64,000 bases of DNA from Oscillospiraceae bacterium MB08-C2-2 (GTDB lineage Bacteria > Bacillota > Clostridia > Oscillospirales > Ruminococcaceae): assembly GCA_035621215.1 (NCBI GenBank), contig CP141729.1, positions 1,820,944 to 1,884,943 on the forward strand, given 5' to 3'. The position numbers and the translations under genes are program-made. Numbering within the stretch: the first letter of the stretch is position 1; each line of letters starts with the position of its first letter. The notes under the pieces were generated by a model, which was not told the DNA's origin, ran no database searches, and worked only from the letters and a program-made list of their open reading frames with translations. Positions 8,756 to 17,932 of the stretch are shown one piece after another.

Positions 8756-9250
8756 TTACTTGTGGAAGTGGAGCACGCAGCTGGAGCAGCCCTGTGCAAT
8801 GGTCTCTTTCAGGTCAAGGCTCAGGCCCATAGCATCGGCAATACCGCGGTCGCCTTCCATAGCCATGTCGCAGAGGAGATCGATGGTGGCATCATCAAAG
8901 CCCTGCTTCTGCCATGCATTGACCAGTGCGCAGTAATGGAAATCTACGTTGACATTGTCACTGTCGGCGCCAATGTTATCCATATTGAAGGTGTTTACGC
9001 CCAGATCGCCCAAAAAGGCTTCACGGAAATCGCCGCAATTGCTGGGATCGGCACATTTGGATTTGAAGATTTCGCCATGAAAACGGCCGCAGCGGCGAAT
9101 GGCACGGCGGATAATGGGCTCTGCGTCGATTCCGGCTTTAACCATCTCATCATAGATCAGTGCCATCCAAGTAGCGCGGTGCTCAATCTGGTCACGGTTG
9201 ACCTGAACAGGCTCAGAAACCTTGTTGGCGTTATTGGTAATTTTAGACAT
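8756..9250 (-). CDS. L-2-amino-thiazoline-4-carboxylic acid (ATC) hydrolase-like protein
   Basis: The 164-residue protein resembles the ATC hydrolase family, whose studied members open the thiazoline ring on the way to L-cysteine. The C-terminal block VDFHYCALVNAWQKQG, LLCDMAMEGDRGIAD, and the tail TIAQGCSSCVLHF is the family pattern, and several Cys and His residues are conserved. No signal peptide is present, so it is cytoplasmic. It lies upstream of livK on the same strand and divergent from a FadR-type regulator. Many homologues have unknown substrates, so only the family is asserted; a role in sulfur amino acid use is suggested by the desulfidase-like gene further down. Confidence 0.7.
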   Translation of the reverse strand: MSKITNNANKVSEPVQVNRDQIEHRATWMALIYDEMVKAGIDAEPIIRRAIRRCGRFHGEIFKSKCADPSNCGDFREAFLGDLGVNTFNMDNIGADSDNVNVDFHYCALVNAWQKQGFDDATIDLLCDMAMEGDRGIADAMGLSLDLKETIAQGCSSCVLHFHK

Positions 9251-9662
9251 AGTAAGTTACCCCTCTCATCATCAATCATATTTTCCCTCACCGGAAGCAT
9301 CCCCTGCAAAAACAGAGTATGTTCCAGATTATTTGGCTTTATGGCTTGGTATGTTTCTGATGTATTATTAATCATACCAGAGCTTTTAAAAAAAACAGCC
9401 TGTCTTTCTGTATTGCATTTTTCCGCAATTCGTGATATCTTACTGGTATTATCAGTTGCGTTATGGACTGATAATACCAGCATGGGACAAAAAAATCAAT
9501 AGAGTTTTTAATATTTTGTGCACCCACCCAAATCTTTTTACTATTTTCATTGAAATAGACCAATAGCCGGTTCTGGCCCTGGCCCGGCATATTTTTTGGC
9601 CTCTCAGCCAGAATTTTTACGGCAATACATTCTTTGTTGATTCACAGAAGGAGACTGGTATA
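9251..9662. other. Divergent control region between the ATC-hydrolase-like gene and the FadR-type regulator
   Basis: This 412-bp AT-rich region holds no supported gene. It contains a perfect inverted repeat at 9443-9480 and a further matching half-site ATCATACCAG at 9371-9380. Promoters for both directions must lie here, but I could not place them with confidence. Confidence 0.6.
9443..9480. promoter_or_regulatory. Perfect 14-bp inverted repeat, probable GntR/FadR operator
   Basis: CTGGTATTATCAGT at 9443-9456 is repeated as its exact complement at 9467-9480 with a 10-bp spacer. The GGTAT/ATACC cores resemble FadR-family operator half-sites. It lies in the divergent gap 183 bp upstream of the regulator gene, a natural place for autoregulation and control of the hydrolase/liv genes. 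Confidence 0.65.
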
Positions 9663-10334
9663 ATGCCTGTTCAAAGCCTTAAAGAACGAATTTACAGCCA
9701 GGTACTGGAAAATATTATTCAAGGGAGCTATCCCCTGGAATCTTTAATTAACGAGAAAGCTCTTGTAGAGGAATTCGGGGTCAGCAAATCCCCTGTTCGT
9801 GAGGCTTTGATCGAGCTTTGCAACGAGGGGGTTCTGCGCAGCATTCCCCGGTGCGGCTACGAGGTTGTGCGCATTACCGACCGGGATGTGCAGGAGATTC
9901 AGGATTTCCGCATGATTATCGAGGTTGGCGCATTGGATACCTATTGGTCCATGCTGGATCAAACCCATGTGGAACGCCTCCAGCAAATGCTGGACCAGCA
10001 CTATCAGGAGGGCAAGGAATACAATGTTTTGGAGCACTGGCAGATGAACACAGAGTTCCATACCGAGCTGATGTCCTGCTTCCAAAATCGCTACCTTTAT
10101 GACCGCATCAGCGAAACCCTGCGGGTTCTTAACCGGGCCTATGCTCAATTTTACTGGGATAAATGGCACCAAACCACTTCTTTTCTCAGCTCTGCGGGCT
10201 GCCACAGAAAAGTGGTGGACTGCATCCGCACCGGCAGCAAGGAGATGGCTTTGGAATACCTGCGGCAGGATATCAGCACCTTTGACGGGGCAGAATCCGG
10301 GCTTCGCCCCAATTTTTCCCGCCTTCATAAATAG
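9663..10334 (+). CDS. GntR-family transcriptional regulator, FadR subfamily (FCD domain)
   Basis: The 223-residue protein has an N-terminal winged helix (LINEKALVEEFGVSKSPVREA, then IPRCGYEVVRI) and a C-terminal all-helical FCD ligand domain. In the FCD part the FHTELM segment and the later CHRKVVDCI segment carry the His residues that usually bind a metal and a small carboxylate ligand. Length is typical. It stands alone, divergent from the ATC-hydrolase-like gene, and ends at a strong terminator. It most likely represses the divergent operon; the inducer is unknown. Confidence 0.88.
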   Translation: MPVQSLKERIYSQVLENIIQGSYPLESLINEKALVEEFGVSKSPVREALIELCNEGVLRSIPRCGYEVVRITDRDVQEIQDFRMIIEVGALDTYWSMLDQTHVERLQQMLDQHYQEGKEYNVLEHWQMNTEFHTELMSCFQNRYLYDRISETLRVLNRAYAQFYWDKWHQTTSFLSSAGCHRKVVDCIRTGSKEMALEYLRQDISTFDGAESGLRPNFSRLHK

Positions 10335-10349
10335 CGGGGTTTCCCACAG

Positions 10350-10397
10350 AAAAGGAAGTGCCTTCCGGTTTTTTAACCGTGAAAGCACTTCCTTTTT
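10350..10397 (+). terminator. Intrinsic terminator after the FadR-type regulator
   Basis: AAAGGAAGTGC pairs with GCACTTCCTTT around an inner CCGGTT/AACCG stem and is followed by seven T. It can also act for the cbiC end on the other strand because of the A-run on its left arm. Confidence 0.88.
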
Positions 10398-10412
10398 TTA
10401 ACCCTTTGTTGT

Positions 10413-11051
10413 TCACTTGGGCTGTGTATCTCTGGGAGCTGCCTGATACAGCATGGCGTTGATAATGGCGGCGGCTACCGTGCTGCCCCCCTTGCGGCCA
10501 CGAGAAACAATATAAGGGGTTTTGCTCTGCAAGATCAGCTCTTTGCTTTCCACCACATTCACAAAGCCTACGGGAACGCCCACAATCAGGGGTGGGAAGA
10601 TCTTTTCTTCTTCAATGAGCTGGTGCAGGCGAATGAGGGCGGTGGGGGCATTGCCCACCACATAAATTCCTACAGGCCAAAGGGAAGCGGCTTTATCCAT
10701 AGAAACTTTCGCCCGGGTGGTCTGCTCTTCTTCGGCCTTTTTGGCCACATCCAAATCGTTCATATAACAGCAGATGGGGCATTTCAGCTCACCTGCTGCT
10801 TTTTTGTTAATACCTGCTCTGGCCATCTGGGTGTCGGTGATGATAGCTGCACCCCGCCGCAGAGCCTTAATGCCCAGCGAAACAGCATAAGGGGAAAACT
10901 CCAGAATATCCGCAAAATCAAAATCAGCGGTGGTGTGAATCACCCGCTTGATCACGGCTTCGTTTTCCTCATCCAGAGTGTAGTCTCCCAGCTCTTCGCT
11001 GATGATCTCCATACTGCGGCGTTCAATTTCTTCCGGCTTCATAATCTCCAT
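10413..11051 (-). CDS. cbiC: Cobalt-precorrin-8 methylmutase
   Basis: CbiC moves the C-11 methyl group to C-12 to give cobyrinate. The 212-residue protein has the family features: the catalytic-His region VIHTTADFDFADIL, GAAIITDTQMARAGI, and the C-terminal VPVGFVNVVESKE and RGRKGGSTVAAAIINA. It is the last gene of the cobalamin operon, 5 bp after cbiP, and ends next to the terminator at 10350-10397. Confidence 0.95.
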   Translation of the reverse strand: MEIMKPEEIERRSMEIISEELGDYTLDEENEAVIKRVIHTTADFDFADILEFSPYAVSLGIKALRRGAAIITDTQMARAGINKKAAGELKCPICCYMNDLDVAKKAEEEQTTRAKVSMDKAASLWPVGIYVVGNAPTALIRLHQLIEEEKIFPPLIVGVPVGFVNVVESKELILQSKTPYIVSRGRKGGSTVAAAIINAMLYQAAPRDTQPK

Positions 11052-11056
11052 ACAGG

Positions 11057-12550
11057 TCAGTCCCCCTTCTTTTCTAATATCCGGTATATCTGTTCCATAT
11101 CCAAGGCCCGACGCAAAGCCTCCGCCAGCAGATCATACTGCTGTTCCTTATAGGCGGCAAAATCCGGCAGTCCCTCTTGCTGTGCGCCAAGACCCTTGGT
11201 TGTCAAAAGAGCCCCGGCCAGCGCCTGCACCATTTCCCTTGACTCAAAAAGCCCGTGAATATAGCATCCAGCCACATTGGCCAAGGCAGTACCATCCAAG
11301 CTGTCTCCCTCTAAGCGGACAAAAGGCAGAGCCTGCGCCAGCCGGGCGGTCTTGCCCATATGAATTTCATAGCCGGTGAGCCCACAGCCGTTCAGGCAGG
11401 AAAAAAAGCCCTCCTGCGGCTGTATTTCCCCTTTGACCTGCCTACGGGTTTTACTGGCCTCAAACACGGTCTCCACCGGGAGAAGCTCCATGCCCCGGAG
11501 CTCCCCCCCATTTTCCACATTGTGGGGATCACTAAGGGTATTGCCCAGCATTTGATAGCCGCCGCAGATACCCAGCACCGGGGTTCCCGCCGCCTGTTTT
11601 TTGATGGCGGCCTCCAGCCCATTTTGGCGCAGCCACAGCAAATCCGCCATGGTATTTTTGGTTCCGGGCAGGATAATCAAATCGGGATAGCCAAGCTCCC
11701 GGGGACTGCTTACATACCGCACCCCCAGAGCCGGGTGCTTCTCCAACGGGATAAAATCGGTAAAGTTGGAGATGCGGGGCAGGCGGATAACCGCTATATC
11801 CACCGGCTTTGGGGCCTGCTGGCTGCGGTTTTCCAGCGAGAGGCCGTCCTCCTCCTCTATGTGTACATTCAGCATGGGCACCACACCCACCACCGGAATA
11901 CCGGTCATCTCCTCCAGCATAGCCAGCCCGGGCCGCAAGATTTCAACATCGCCCCGGAATTTGTTGATCACAATTCCCTTGATGCGGGCCTTTTCTTCCG
12001 GTTCCAGCAGGGCCACCGTTCCATAAAGGCTGGCAAACACCCCGCCCCGGTCGATATCCCCCACCAGCAGAACCGGGGCATCTGCCATTTTGGCCATGCC
12101 CATGTTGACAATATCGCCGCTTTTCAGGTTGATTTCCGCGGGGCTTCCTGCACCCTCCAGCACGATCACATCGTGAGTACGGGCAAGCTCTGTGTAGCAT
12201 TCCAAAATAGGCTCCCGGAGCCGATGCTTGTAGGCATAGTATTCCGTGGCCTTCATATCCCCCAGAACCTCACCCTTTACAATCACCTGACTGCCGGTTT
12301 CCCCTGTGGGCTTGAGCAGGATAGGGTTCATCAGCACCGAAGGCTCTACCCCCGCCGCCTCTGCCTGCGTTACCTGCGCCCGGCCCATTTCCAGCCCTTC
12401 CCGGGTGATAAAGCTGTTGAGCGCCATGTTCTGACTCTTAAAGGGGGCCACCCGGAATCCATCCTGCTTAAATATTCGGCAGAGGCCGGTGGAAATTAAG
12501 CTTTTTCCGGAATCCGACATGGTACCCTGTATCATTATGGATTTTGCCAT
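11057..12550 (-). CDS. cbiP: Cobyric acid synthase (amidates side chains b, d, e, g)
   Basis: The 497-residue protein uses glutamine and ATP to amidate four side chains of adenosylcobyrinic diamide. The N-terminal synthetase half opens with IMIQGTMSDSGKSLI, the modified Walker A of this family; the C-terminal half is a class-I-like glutaminase with Cys in GICGGYQMLG and His in AGCYIHGLFES. Its start overlaps the cobD stop by 16 bp. Confidence 0.95.
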   Translation of the reverse strand: MAKSIMIQGTMSDSGKSLISTGLCRIFKQDGFRVAPFKSQNMALNSFITREGLEMGRAQVTQAEAAGVEPSVLMNPILLKPTGETGSQVIVKGEVLGDMKATEYYAYKHRLREPILECYTELARTHDVIVLEGAGSPAEINLKSGDIVNMGMAKMADAPVLLVGDIDRGGVFASLYGTVALLEPEEKARIKGIVINKFRGDVEILRPGLAMLEEMTGIPVVGVVPMLNVHIEEEDGLSLENRSQQAPKPVDIAVIRLPRISNFTDFIPLEKHPALGVRYVSSPRELGYPDLIILPGTKNTMADLLWLRQNGLEAAIKKQAAGTPVLGICGGYQMLGNTLSDPHNVENGGELRGMELLPVETVFEASKTRRQVKGEIQPQEGFFSCLNGCGLTGYEIHMGKTARLAQALPFVRLEGDSLDGTALANVAGCYIHGLFESREMVQALAGALLTTKGLGAQQEGLPDFAAYKEQQYDLLAEALRRALDMEQIYRILEKKGD

Positions 12551-13617
12551 CCGCCATCCTCCTGCCCAAGTATCGTTTGAAGCTCCTGCAAAAAACGCTG
12601 GTTATCGGCTCTCGTTTTGATTCCAATGCGGAAATACCCAGCGCTCAGGCCGGGAAAGTTCTCACAGCCACGGATGAGAATGCCCTCCCGGGCCATTTTC
12701 TCCCAGAAATCTACAATGGGAGACTTGAAAAACAAATAGTTTGCCTCCGAGCCCAGCACCATTATGCCCGCCTCCGCAAGCCCCTGGCGCAGATATTCCT
12801 TTTCGGCGGCAATCATCTCACGAGTTCTGGCAAGGTAGTCTGGTTCCTCCAAAGCCGCCAGCCCCGCCGCCTGCGCCACTGAGGATACCGGCCACGGCTG
12901 GGAGGCTTTTTTCATCCCCTCCAGCAGGCTTGGATCGGTGCAGAAGCAGGTGCCAAGGCGAAGCCCCGCCATGGCATACAACTTGGTGAAAGCCCCCAGT
13001 ATCACCAGATTGGGGTATTCCGTCAAATACCCTTTTAGGGTATGCTCCTGCGGGTTTTCCAAAAAGCCCACAAAGCATTCATCCACCACCAGCCGGGTGC
13101 CGGTGCGGCGGCACCGCTCTAAAGTCGCTTTTAGCAGGGATGGCTCTGTGGTCTGCCCAGTGGGGTTGTTGGGCTCGCACAGAAAAAGCATCTCCAGCCC
13201 CGGCTGTATTTCTTCCAACAGGCGGGGTGTAACGCAAAAGCCCTCATCCTCCCGCAGGAAATGCCGCTGTACCGGGCATCCCGCCGCCCCCAACGCCAGC
13301 GCATATTCCGCAAAGCCGGGGGCGGTGACCATGGCACTTTTGGGGCGCAAAGCGTAGGCTAAGCGAAAAATCAGGTCGGCGGCCCCGTTGCCAAAGAGAA
13401 TGGCTTCCGGGGGAATCTCCTCCTTTTTGCTCAAAGCCTCGGTCAGCCTTCGGCACAAAGGGTCGGGGTAGGCGCCCGCCTCCTCCAGCGCCCGGGTGGC
13501 GGCGGCTTTAGCCCCCGGGGGCATCCCCAAGGGGTTGGTGTTCACCGAAAAATCCAGCGGTTTGCGGCCATACTTTTCCTCAAAGCCCAGCACATCACCG
13601 CCATGCACCAGCTTCAT
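12535..13617 (-). CDS. cobD: L-threonine-O-3-phosphate decarboxylase (CobD)
   Basis: This PLP enzyme makes (R)-1-amino-2-propanol phosphate, the linker of the nucleotide loop. The protein is 360 residues when started at MKLVHGGDVLGFEEKYG (13617), the usual CobD opening; the longer upstream frame has no support. Family features are the DFSVNTNPLG segment, NPTGQTTEPS, and the PLP lysine in GAFTKLYAMAGLRLG. It lies between cbiB and cbiP, which use its product. An aminotransferase of the histidinol-phosphate type is the closest alternative, but the context and N-terminus favour CobD. Confidence 0.92.
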   Translation of the reverse strand: MKLVHGGDVLGFEEKYGRKPLDFSVNTNPLGMPPGAKAAATRALEEAGAYPDPLCRRLTEALSKKEEIPPEAILFGNGAADLIFRLAYALRPKSAMVTAPGFAEYALALGAAGCPVQRHFLREDEGFCVTPRLLEEIQPGLEMLFLCEPNNPTGQTTEPSLLKATLERCRRTGTRLVVDECFVGFLENPQEHTLKGYLTEYPNLVILGAFTKLYAMAGLRLGTCFCTDPSLLEGMKKASQPWPVSSVAQAAGLAALEEPDYLARTREMIAAEKEYLRQGLAEAGIMVLGSEANYLFFKSPIVDFWEKMAREGILIRGCENFPGLSAGYFRIGIKTRADNQRFLQELQTILGQEDGGWQNP

Positions 13618-13631
13618 CAGAGCATCCCTCC

Positions 13632-14588
13632 CTACCAAATCAAGACCAGCCCCCCAAGGCACAGGAGCAGGCACAAAAAGCTTGTGGCATACAAAAGGCG
13701 GCAGGTGCGTGGGATATCCTCTTCTTCCAAGGGGCGCAGAGGATCACCCAAGGTTTCCTTTTCCACCATCTGCCCGAAATACCGGGCATTTCCCCCCAGC
13801 TGTACCCCCAAGGCTCCGGCACAGGCCGCCTCTGGGTGGGGCGCATTGGGGCTTGTGTGCCTGCGATGATCCCGCCGCCAAATTTTATAGGCGTTCCCGG
13901 CATCCAGCCCGGTGAGTGCCGCCGCCGGAATCATCAGCAAGGCGGTCAGCCGGGCGGGTATCCAGTTGGCAAGGTCATCCAAACGAGCCGCCCACCGGCC
14001 GAAGTATAGGTATCGTTCGTTTTTATAGCCCAGCATGCTATCCATGGTGTTGACCGCCTTATAGGCCAGCGCCAGCGGAGCACCCCCAAGGGCAAAGAAC
14101 AGCATAGGCGCCACCACACCATCGCTGGTGTTTTCCGCCACTGTTTCCACCACTCCACGGAGGATTTCCTCCCGGTCAAGCTCCTTGGTTTCCCGTCCCA
14201 CCACCTGACCCAAAGCCAGCCGGGCGGCGGGAAGATTACTCTCTTTCAGCGCCTTGAAGATGGGACGTACCGCATCTCGCAGGCATTTTGTGGCCAGCAC
14301 TTGATAACAGAGGAAAGCCTCCCCTATCAACCGGGCTATGGGATGTACCCTGCCCATCAGCCAAAGAAACACCCACCCGGCACCAAAAGACACTGACGGC
14401 AAAAGACCCGCCAGCATAGCCCCGCCTGCTAACTCCCCGGCTGGGGTTTTCGGGAAAAGCCTGCGCAGAAGCTTTTCCAATCGGGAAATGGCTTTGCCCA
14501 TGGCCACCACCGGGTGAGGCATCCAGAGTGGATCACCTAAGAGCAAATCCAGTGTATAGCCCATGCAGAGTGCCGCTATTCGTTCCAA
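13632..14588 (-). CDS. cbiB: Cobinamide-phosphate synthase, membrane protein CbiB
   Basis: CbiB attaches aminopropanol (phosphate) to adenosylcobyric acid at the membrane. I place the start at a TTG (14588) because AAGGAAGG lies 7 bp upstream and the protein then begins with the normal hydrophobic CbiB N-terminus LGYTLDLLLGDP-like segment (here MGYTLDLLLGDPLWMPHPV). That gives 318 residues and about five hydrophobic segments, with conserved ENTSDGVVAPMLF and KAVNTMDSMLGYK. It overlaps the cbiA stop by 13 bp. Confidence 0.93.
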   Translation of the reverse strand: MERIAALCMGYTLDLLLGDPLWMPHPVVAMGKAISRLEKLLRRLFPKTPAGELAGGAMLAGLLPSVSFGAGWVFLWLMGRVHPIARLIGEAFLCYQVLATKCLRDAVRPIFKALKESNLPAARLALGQVVGRETKELDREEILRGVVETVAENTSDGVVAPMLFFALGGAPLALAYKAVNTMDSMLGYKNERYLYFGRWAARLDDLANWIPARLTALLMIPAAALTGLDAGNAYKIWRRDHRRHTSPNAPHPEAACAGALGVQLGGNARYFGQMVEKETLGDPLRPLEEEDIPRTCRLLYATSFLCLLLCLGGLVLIW

Positions 14589-15964
14589 GTTTGTGCCTTC
14601 CTTTCGCTCCAACGGGCGGCGGTTTTGACAAACCGCTCCGCCATTTGGGGCCTGCCCCAGAAATAAAGATGCGGAAAGCCCCCATACAGGCTTTCGCTGA
14701 CCTGCCCGCAAGACCACTGACGGCCTGTTACCGGCTTTTGGGCAGAAAAAGCCCCCCCGCAGAAGTCGCTGTCCCAATAATGGAACTCGTGAGCGGGGGC
14801 CGTTTCCCCTTGCCGAAGCAGGAGACTATCCTCTTTTGCGGTGAGGGCAATGTACCCAAACCGCCCCAGCTTTCCTGTAGGAAAGCCCTTTCCCGGCAAG
14901 GCTCCTGCCATCGGGTAAGACTGATTTTCTGCATCCTCAAGGCTCGCCTGTAAATAGAGGAACCCGCCGCATTCGGCCACAGTGGGCATCCCCGCCGCTA
15001 CGGCATTGGCAACCGCCTGCCGCATGAGAAGATTTTCCGAGAGCTGTTTTGCATATAGCTCAGGGTAGCCGCCCCCTAAATAGAGCGCCGCTGTCCCCTC
15101 GGGCAGAGCGGTATCCCCCAAGGGGCTAAAAAAGGCAAGCCTTGCCCCCAGCTTTTCCAACAGCGAAAGGTTTTCCGCATAATAAAAGCAGAAGGCCTTA
15201 TCCCGTGCCACGGCAATGACCGGGGAACCGCAAACAGCAGGCTGTATAGTGGGCGCATCCACCTCCAAGGGAGGAGCCGATGCGGCAATATCCAAAAGGG
15301 CGGAGATATCCACCGATTGCTCCAGCTGGGCGGCAAGGCGCTCCAGCCGGGTGCGAATATCCGCCACCTCATCGGCGGTTACCAGCCCCAAATGGCGGCT
15401 CTCAAAAGCAAACTCTGCCCGCCGGGGCAGATACCCCAGCACCGGGAGGCCGGTTTCCCGCTCCAGCACCGGAGCCAGCGCCTCAAAACGGGATTTTTCA
15501 CAGCGGTTGAGCAAAATCCCCCGCAGGCCGCTGTTCTCCCGGAAGGTGGCAAAACCCTTAACCAGCGCCGCCGCTGAAAGAGCCATCCCCCCCGGCTCCA
15601 GCACCAGAATGGAGGGGGTGCGGGTGACCTGCGCCATATGCCATGCACTGGCTGTATCCGAGCCGCCGGAAAGGCCGTCGTAATAGCCCATGGCCCCCTC
15701 CAGCACCCCGATATTCCCCTTGGCCGCACCTTGGGCCAGAAGTGAAAGCGTTACCTGCTCCGAGGTGAAAAACAAATCCAGATTGTGGCCGGGAACCCCC
15801 AGCACCCTTCGGTGGAACATAGGATCAATATAATCCGGGCCGCATTTGAAGGAAACCGGCTTTTTCCCCCGGCCAAGCAAAGCCTGCAAAAAGCCGCAGG
15901 TGACAGTGGTTTTGCCGGTTCCGCTGGCGGAGGCGGTGAAAAGCAGACGAGGTAAATCAGTCAT
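14576..15964 (-). CDS. cbiA: Cobyrinic acid a,c-diamide synthase
   Basis: CbiA amidates the a and c side chains of cobyrinate with glutamine and ATP. The 462-residue protein starts with the nucleotide-binding ASASGTGKTTVTCGFL, followed by the substrate-binding FKCGPDYIDPMFH, and ends with a glutaminase domain with Cys in VAECGGFLYL and the GGGYPELYA segment. Its start overlaps the end of cbiET by 8 bp. Confidence 0.95.
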   Translation of the reverse strand: MTDLPRLLFTASASGTGKTTVTCGFLQALLGRGKKPVSFKCGPDYIDPMFHRRVLGVPGHNLDLFFTSEQVTLSLLAQGAAKGNIGVLEGAMGYYDGLSGGSDTASAWHMAQVTRTPSILVLEPGGMALSAAALVKGFATFRENSGLRGILLNRCEKSRFEALAPVLERETGLPVLGYLPRRAEFAFESRHLGLVTADEVADIRTRLERLAAQLEQSVDISALLDIAASAPPLEVDAPTIQPAVCGSPVIAVARDKAFCFYYAENLSLLEKLGARLAFFSPLGDTALPEGTAALYLGGGYPELYAKQLSENLLMRQAVANAVAAGMPTVAECGGFLYLQASLEDAENQSYPMAGALPGKGFPTGKLGRFGYIALTAKEDSLLLRQGETAPAHEFHYWDSDFCGGAFSAQKPVTGRQWSCGQVSESLYGGFPHLYFWGRPQMAERFVKTAARWSERKAQTWNE

Positions 15965-17171
15965 TGGCCCTTCCTCCCGCTGAAAGAATGAACACCGGAT
16001 TCTGGGCCTTGAGCATGGTATAGCTTCCCAGCGGCTCGCTCCGGCTCACCGAAAGCTGGCAAACCTCCGGATTCCGAAAGCCCAAGCTTTTCAAAGCCTG
16101 AGAGGCTTGGGTAAAGGTTTCAAGGGTAACAGCCGTGATCACCACCCGCACGGCCGGGTTTTTAGCCAACAGCTTTTTCAGTATCTCTAAAAGCTCACCC
16201 CCACTGCCGCCGATGAAAACGGCATCGGGCGAGGGCAATTCCTCCACCAACGCTTCTGCCCGACCCTCCAGAATATGCAGATTGGGGGTGCCAAAGCGAG
16301 CCTTATTCTGCCGGATCAATTGGCAGGCTTCGGCATTCTGCTCCATGGCATACACCCGGCCCCACCGGGCCAGCAGAGCCATTTCCACCGCTACAGAGCC
16401 AGTGCCTGCCCCGATATCGTATAGGGTATCCTCCGGGCGGATTTCCAACCGGGAAAGGGCGGCCGCCCGCACCTCCCGCTTGGTCATGGGGGTCTTTCCC
16501 CGGATAAAGGCTTCATCCTCAATGCCAGTGGTGACAGCGGCACGGTAAAAGGCAGGCTCACCCTCGGCCAGCACCACGCTCAAGGAAGCAAAGGCCTGCC
16601 CCGACAGCTCCCGGGCGGTGCCGTGGATGATCTCTTCATGGGGGTAGGAAAGGTTTTCTCCCACCCACACTTGGGTATCCCCCAGCCCGGCTTCGCACAG
16701 GGTACAGCAGATTTCCGCCGCAGAGGCCCCGGCTCCGGTGAGGAAAAATACCTCCCGGTGGTTGATCACATGGGCGGCAATGTCGCAAGGGCCGCCATGG
16801 GCGCTGACCAGATGAAAGCCCTGCCACGGACGGCGCAGCAAGGCGGCAAAATACTGCACGGTGGAAACACCGCAGACCGTTTCCACCTCATAGCTCTCCA
16901 AAAAAGGGTAAAGCCCAGCGGCACCGCTGTAAAAGCCCACATCCCCGCTATAAAGGATACAAACTTGGTTCCACTGGGGATTCTCCCCCAGATGGCGTGC
17001 GATCTCTGCCGCCGCAATGGCTCCAATCGTCTGCTGACCCGGCAAGAGGGTAAGACTTTCCAACAGGCGGGTCGCACCAAGCAAAGCATCCGCCGATTGG
17101 ATGGCAGCTTGTGCTTTCAGGGTAAGGGTTTCGCCCCCGCCCATTCCCATGGCAACAAGGGTAATTTTCAC
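15957..17171 (-). CDS. cbiET: Fused cobalt-precorrin-7 C5-methyltransferase / cobalt-precorrin-6B C15-methyltransferase (decarboxylating)
   Basis: The 404-residue protein joins two enzymes that are separate in Salmonella. Residues 1 to about 200 are a CbiE-type tetrapyrrole methylase (MKITLVAMGMGGGETLTLKA). Residues from about 215 are a CbiT-type SAM methyltransferase with KREVRAAALSRLEI and the SAM motif LYDIGAGTGSVAVEMA. Start and stop overlap neighbouring genes (4 bp with cbiJ, 8 bp with cbiA). The fusion corresponds to CobL of the aerobic pathway, but the surrounding genes show the anaerobic route. Confidence 0.94.
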   Translation of the reverse strand: MKITLVAMGMGGGETLTLKAQAAIQSADALLGATRLLESLTLLPGQQTIGAIAAAEIARHLGENPQWNQVCILYSGDVGFYSGAAGLYPFLESYEVETVCGVSTVQYFAALLRRPWQGFHLVSAHGGPCDIAAHVINHREVFFLTGAGASAAEICCTLCEAGLGDTQVWVGENLSYPHEEIIHGTARELSGQAFASLSVVLAEGEPAFYRAAVTTGIEDEAFIRGKTPMTKREVRAAALSRLEIRPEDTLYDIGAGTGSVAVEMALLARWGRVYAMEQNAEACQLIRQNKARFGTPNLHILEGRAEALVEELPSPDAVFIGGSGGELLEILKKLLAKNPAVRVVITAVTLETFTQASQALKSLGFRNPEVCQLSVSRSEPLGSYTMLKAQNPVFILSAGGRAND

Positions 17172-17932
17172 GGTGACACCTCCAATCGGCTCAGCAGTTG
17201 ATCAAGCAAATCTTCAAAGGCAAGGCCCTCTCCTTCGGTGGGGCGGCCAATAACCACCAGCCTTGCCCCGGAGGCCTCGGCCGCCTCCTGCTTCTGGGCA
17301 AATCCCCCTTGAGGGCCGCCATCCTTGGTAACCAGAAGGCCGATGGAATACTGCTCCAGAAGCGCCTTATTCAAGGCTATGCTGAAAGGCCCCTGCATAG
17401 CGATGATGTTGCTCCGGGCAAAGCCCAGCTCCCGGCATTTTTCCAACGCCTCCACAGTGGGGAGAACCCGGGGATAAACCCGGCTTTCAAAGCCAGAAAT
17501 GCGGGTGTAAAGCTCCAGCTCTTTACTGCCGGTAGCGGCCAAGATGTTCCCCGGCAAGGCCTCCAGCCCTTCCACCGCCTCTGCCAGTGAAGAAAAATAC
17601 AGGCAGTCCCCCACCATGCTTTGCTCTCGCAGAAGGCGCAAATAGGGCACCCCCGCCCGGCGGGCGGCCTCTGCAATGTTGCGGGTAGCCTCATCGGCAT
17701 AAGGGTGGGTGGCATCCACCACACAGGCAAAGGCTTCCTGACGCATCAGCGCTTCCATTTGAGCACAGTCAAGGCGCTCCGTGAGAATCCTCAGCCGCTT
17801 CCCGGTAGGAGGCAGCAGCTCCCGGCCATAGTCGGTGGCAACACATACTGTCAGATGAACAGGATACGCGGCAAGGCGCTGGGTTAAGGCCCGCCCCTCG
17901 GTGGTACCGGCGAAAATCAGCAGGTTTTTCAC
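17168..17932 (-). CDS. cbiJ: Cobalt-precorrin-6A reductase
   Basis: CbiJ reduces the macrocycle of cobalt-precorrin-6A with a pyridine nucleotide. The 254-residue protein starts with LIFAGTTEGRALTQRLA and contains VVDATHPYADEATRNI and ATGSKELELY, the family signatures. ATGA overlaps link it to cbiH upstream and cbiET downstream. Confidence 0.94.
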   Translation of the reverse strand: MKNLLIFAGTTEGRALTQRLAAYPVHLTVCVATDYGRELLPPTGKRLRILTERLDCAQMEALMRQEAFACVVDATHPYADEATRNIAEAARRAGVPYLRLLREQSMVGDCLYFSSLAEAVEGLEALPGNILAATGSKELELYTRISGFESRVYPRVLPTVEALEKCRELGFARSNIIAMQGPFSIALNKALLEQYSIGLLVTKDGGPQGGFAQKQEAAEASGARLVVIGRPTEGEGLAFEDLLDQLLSRLEVSP

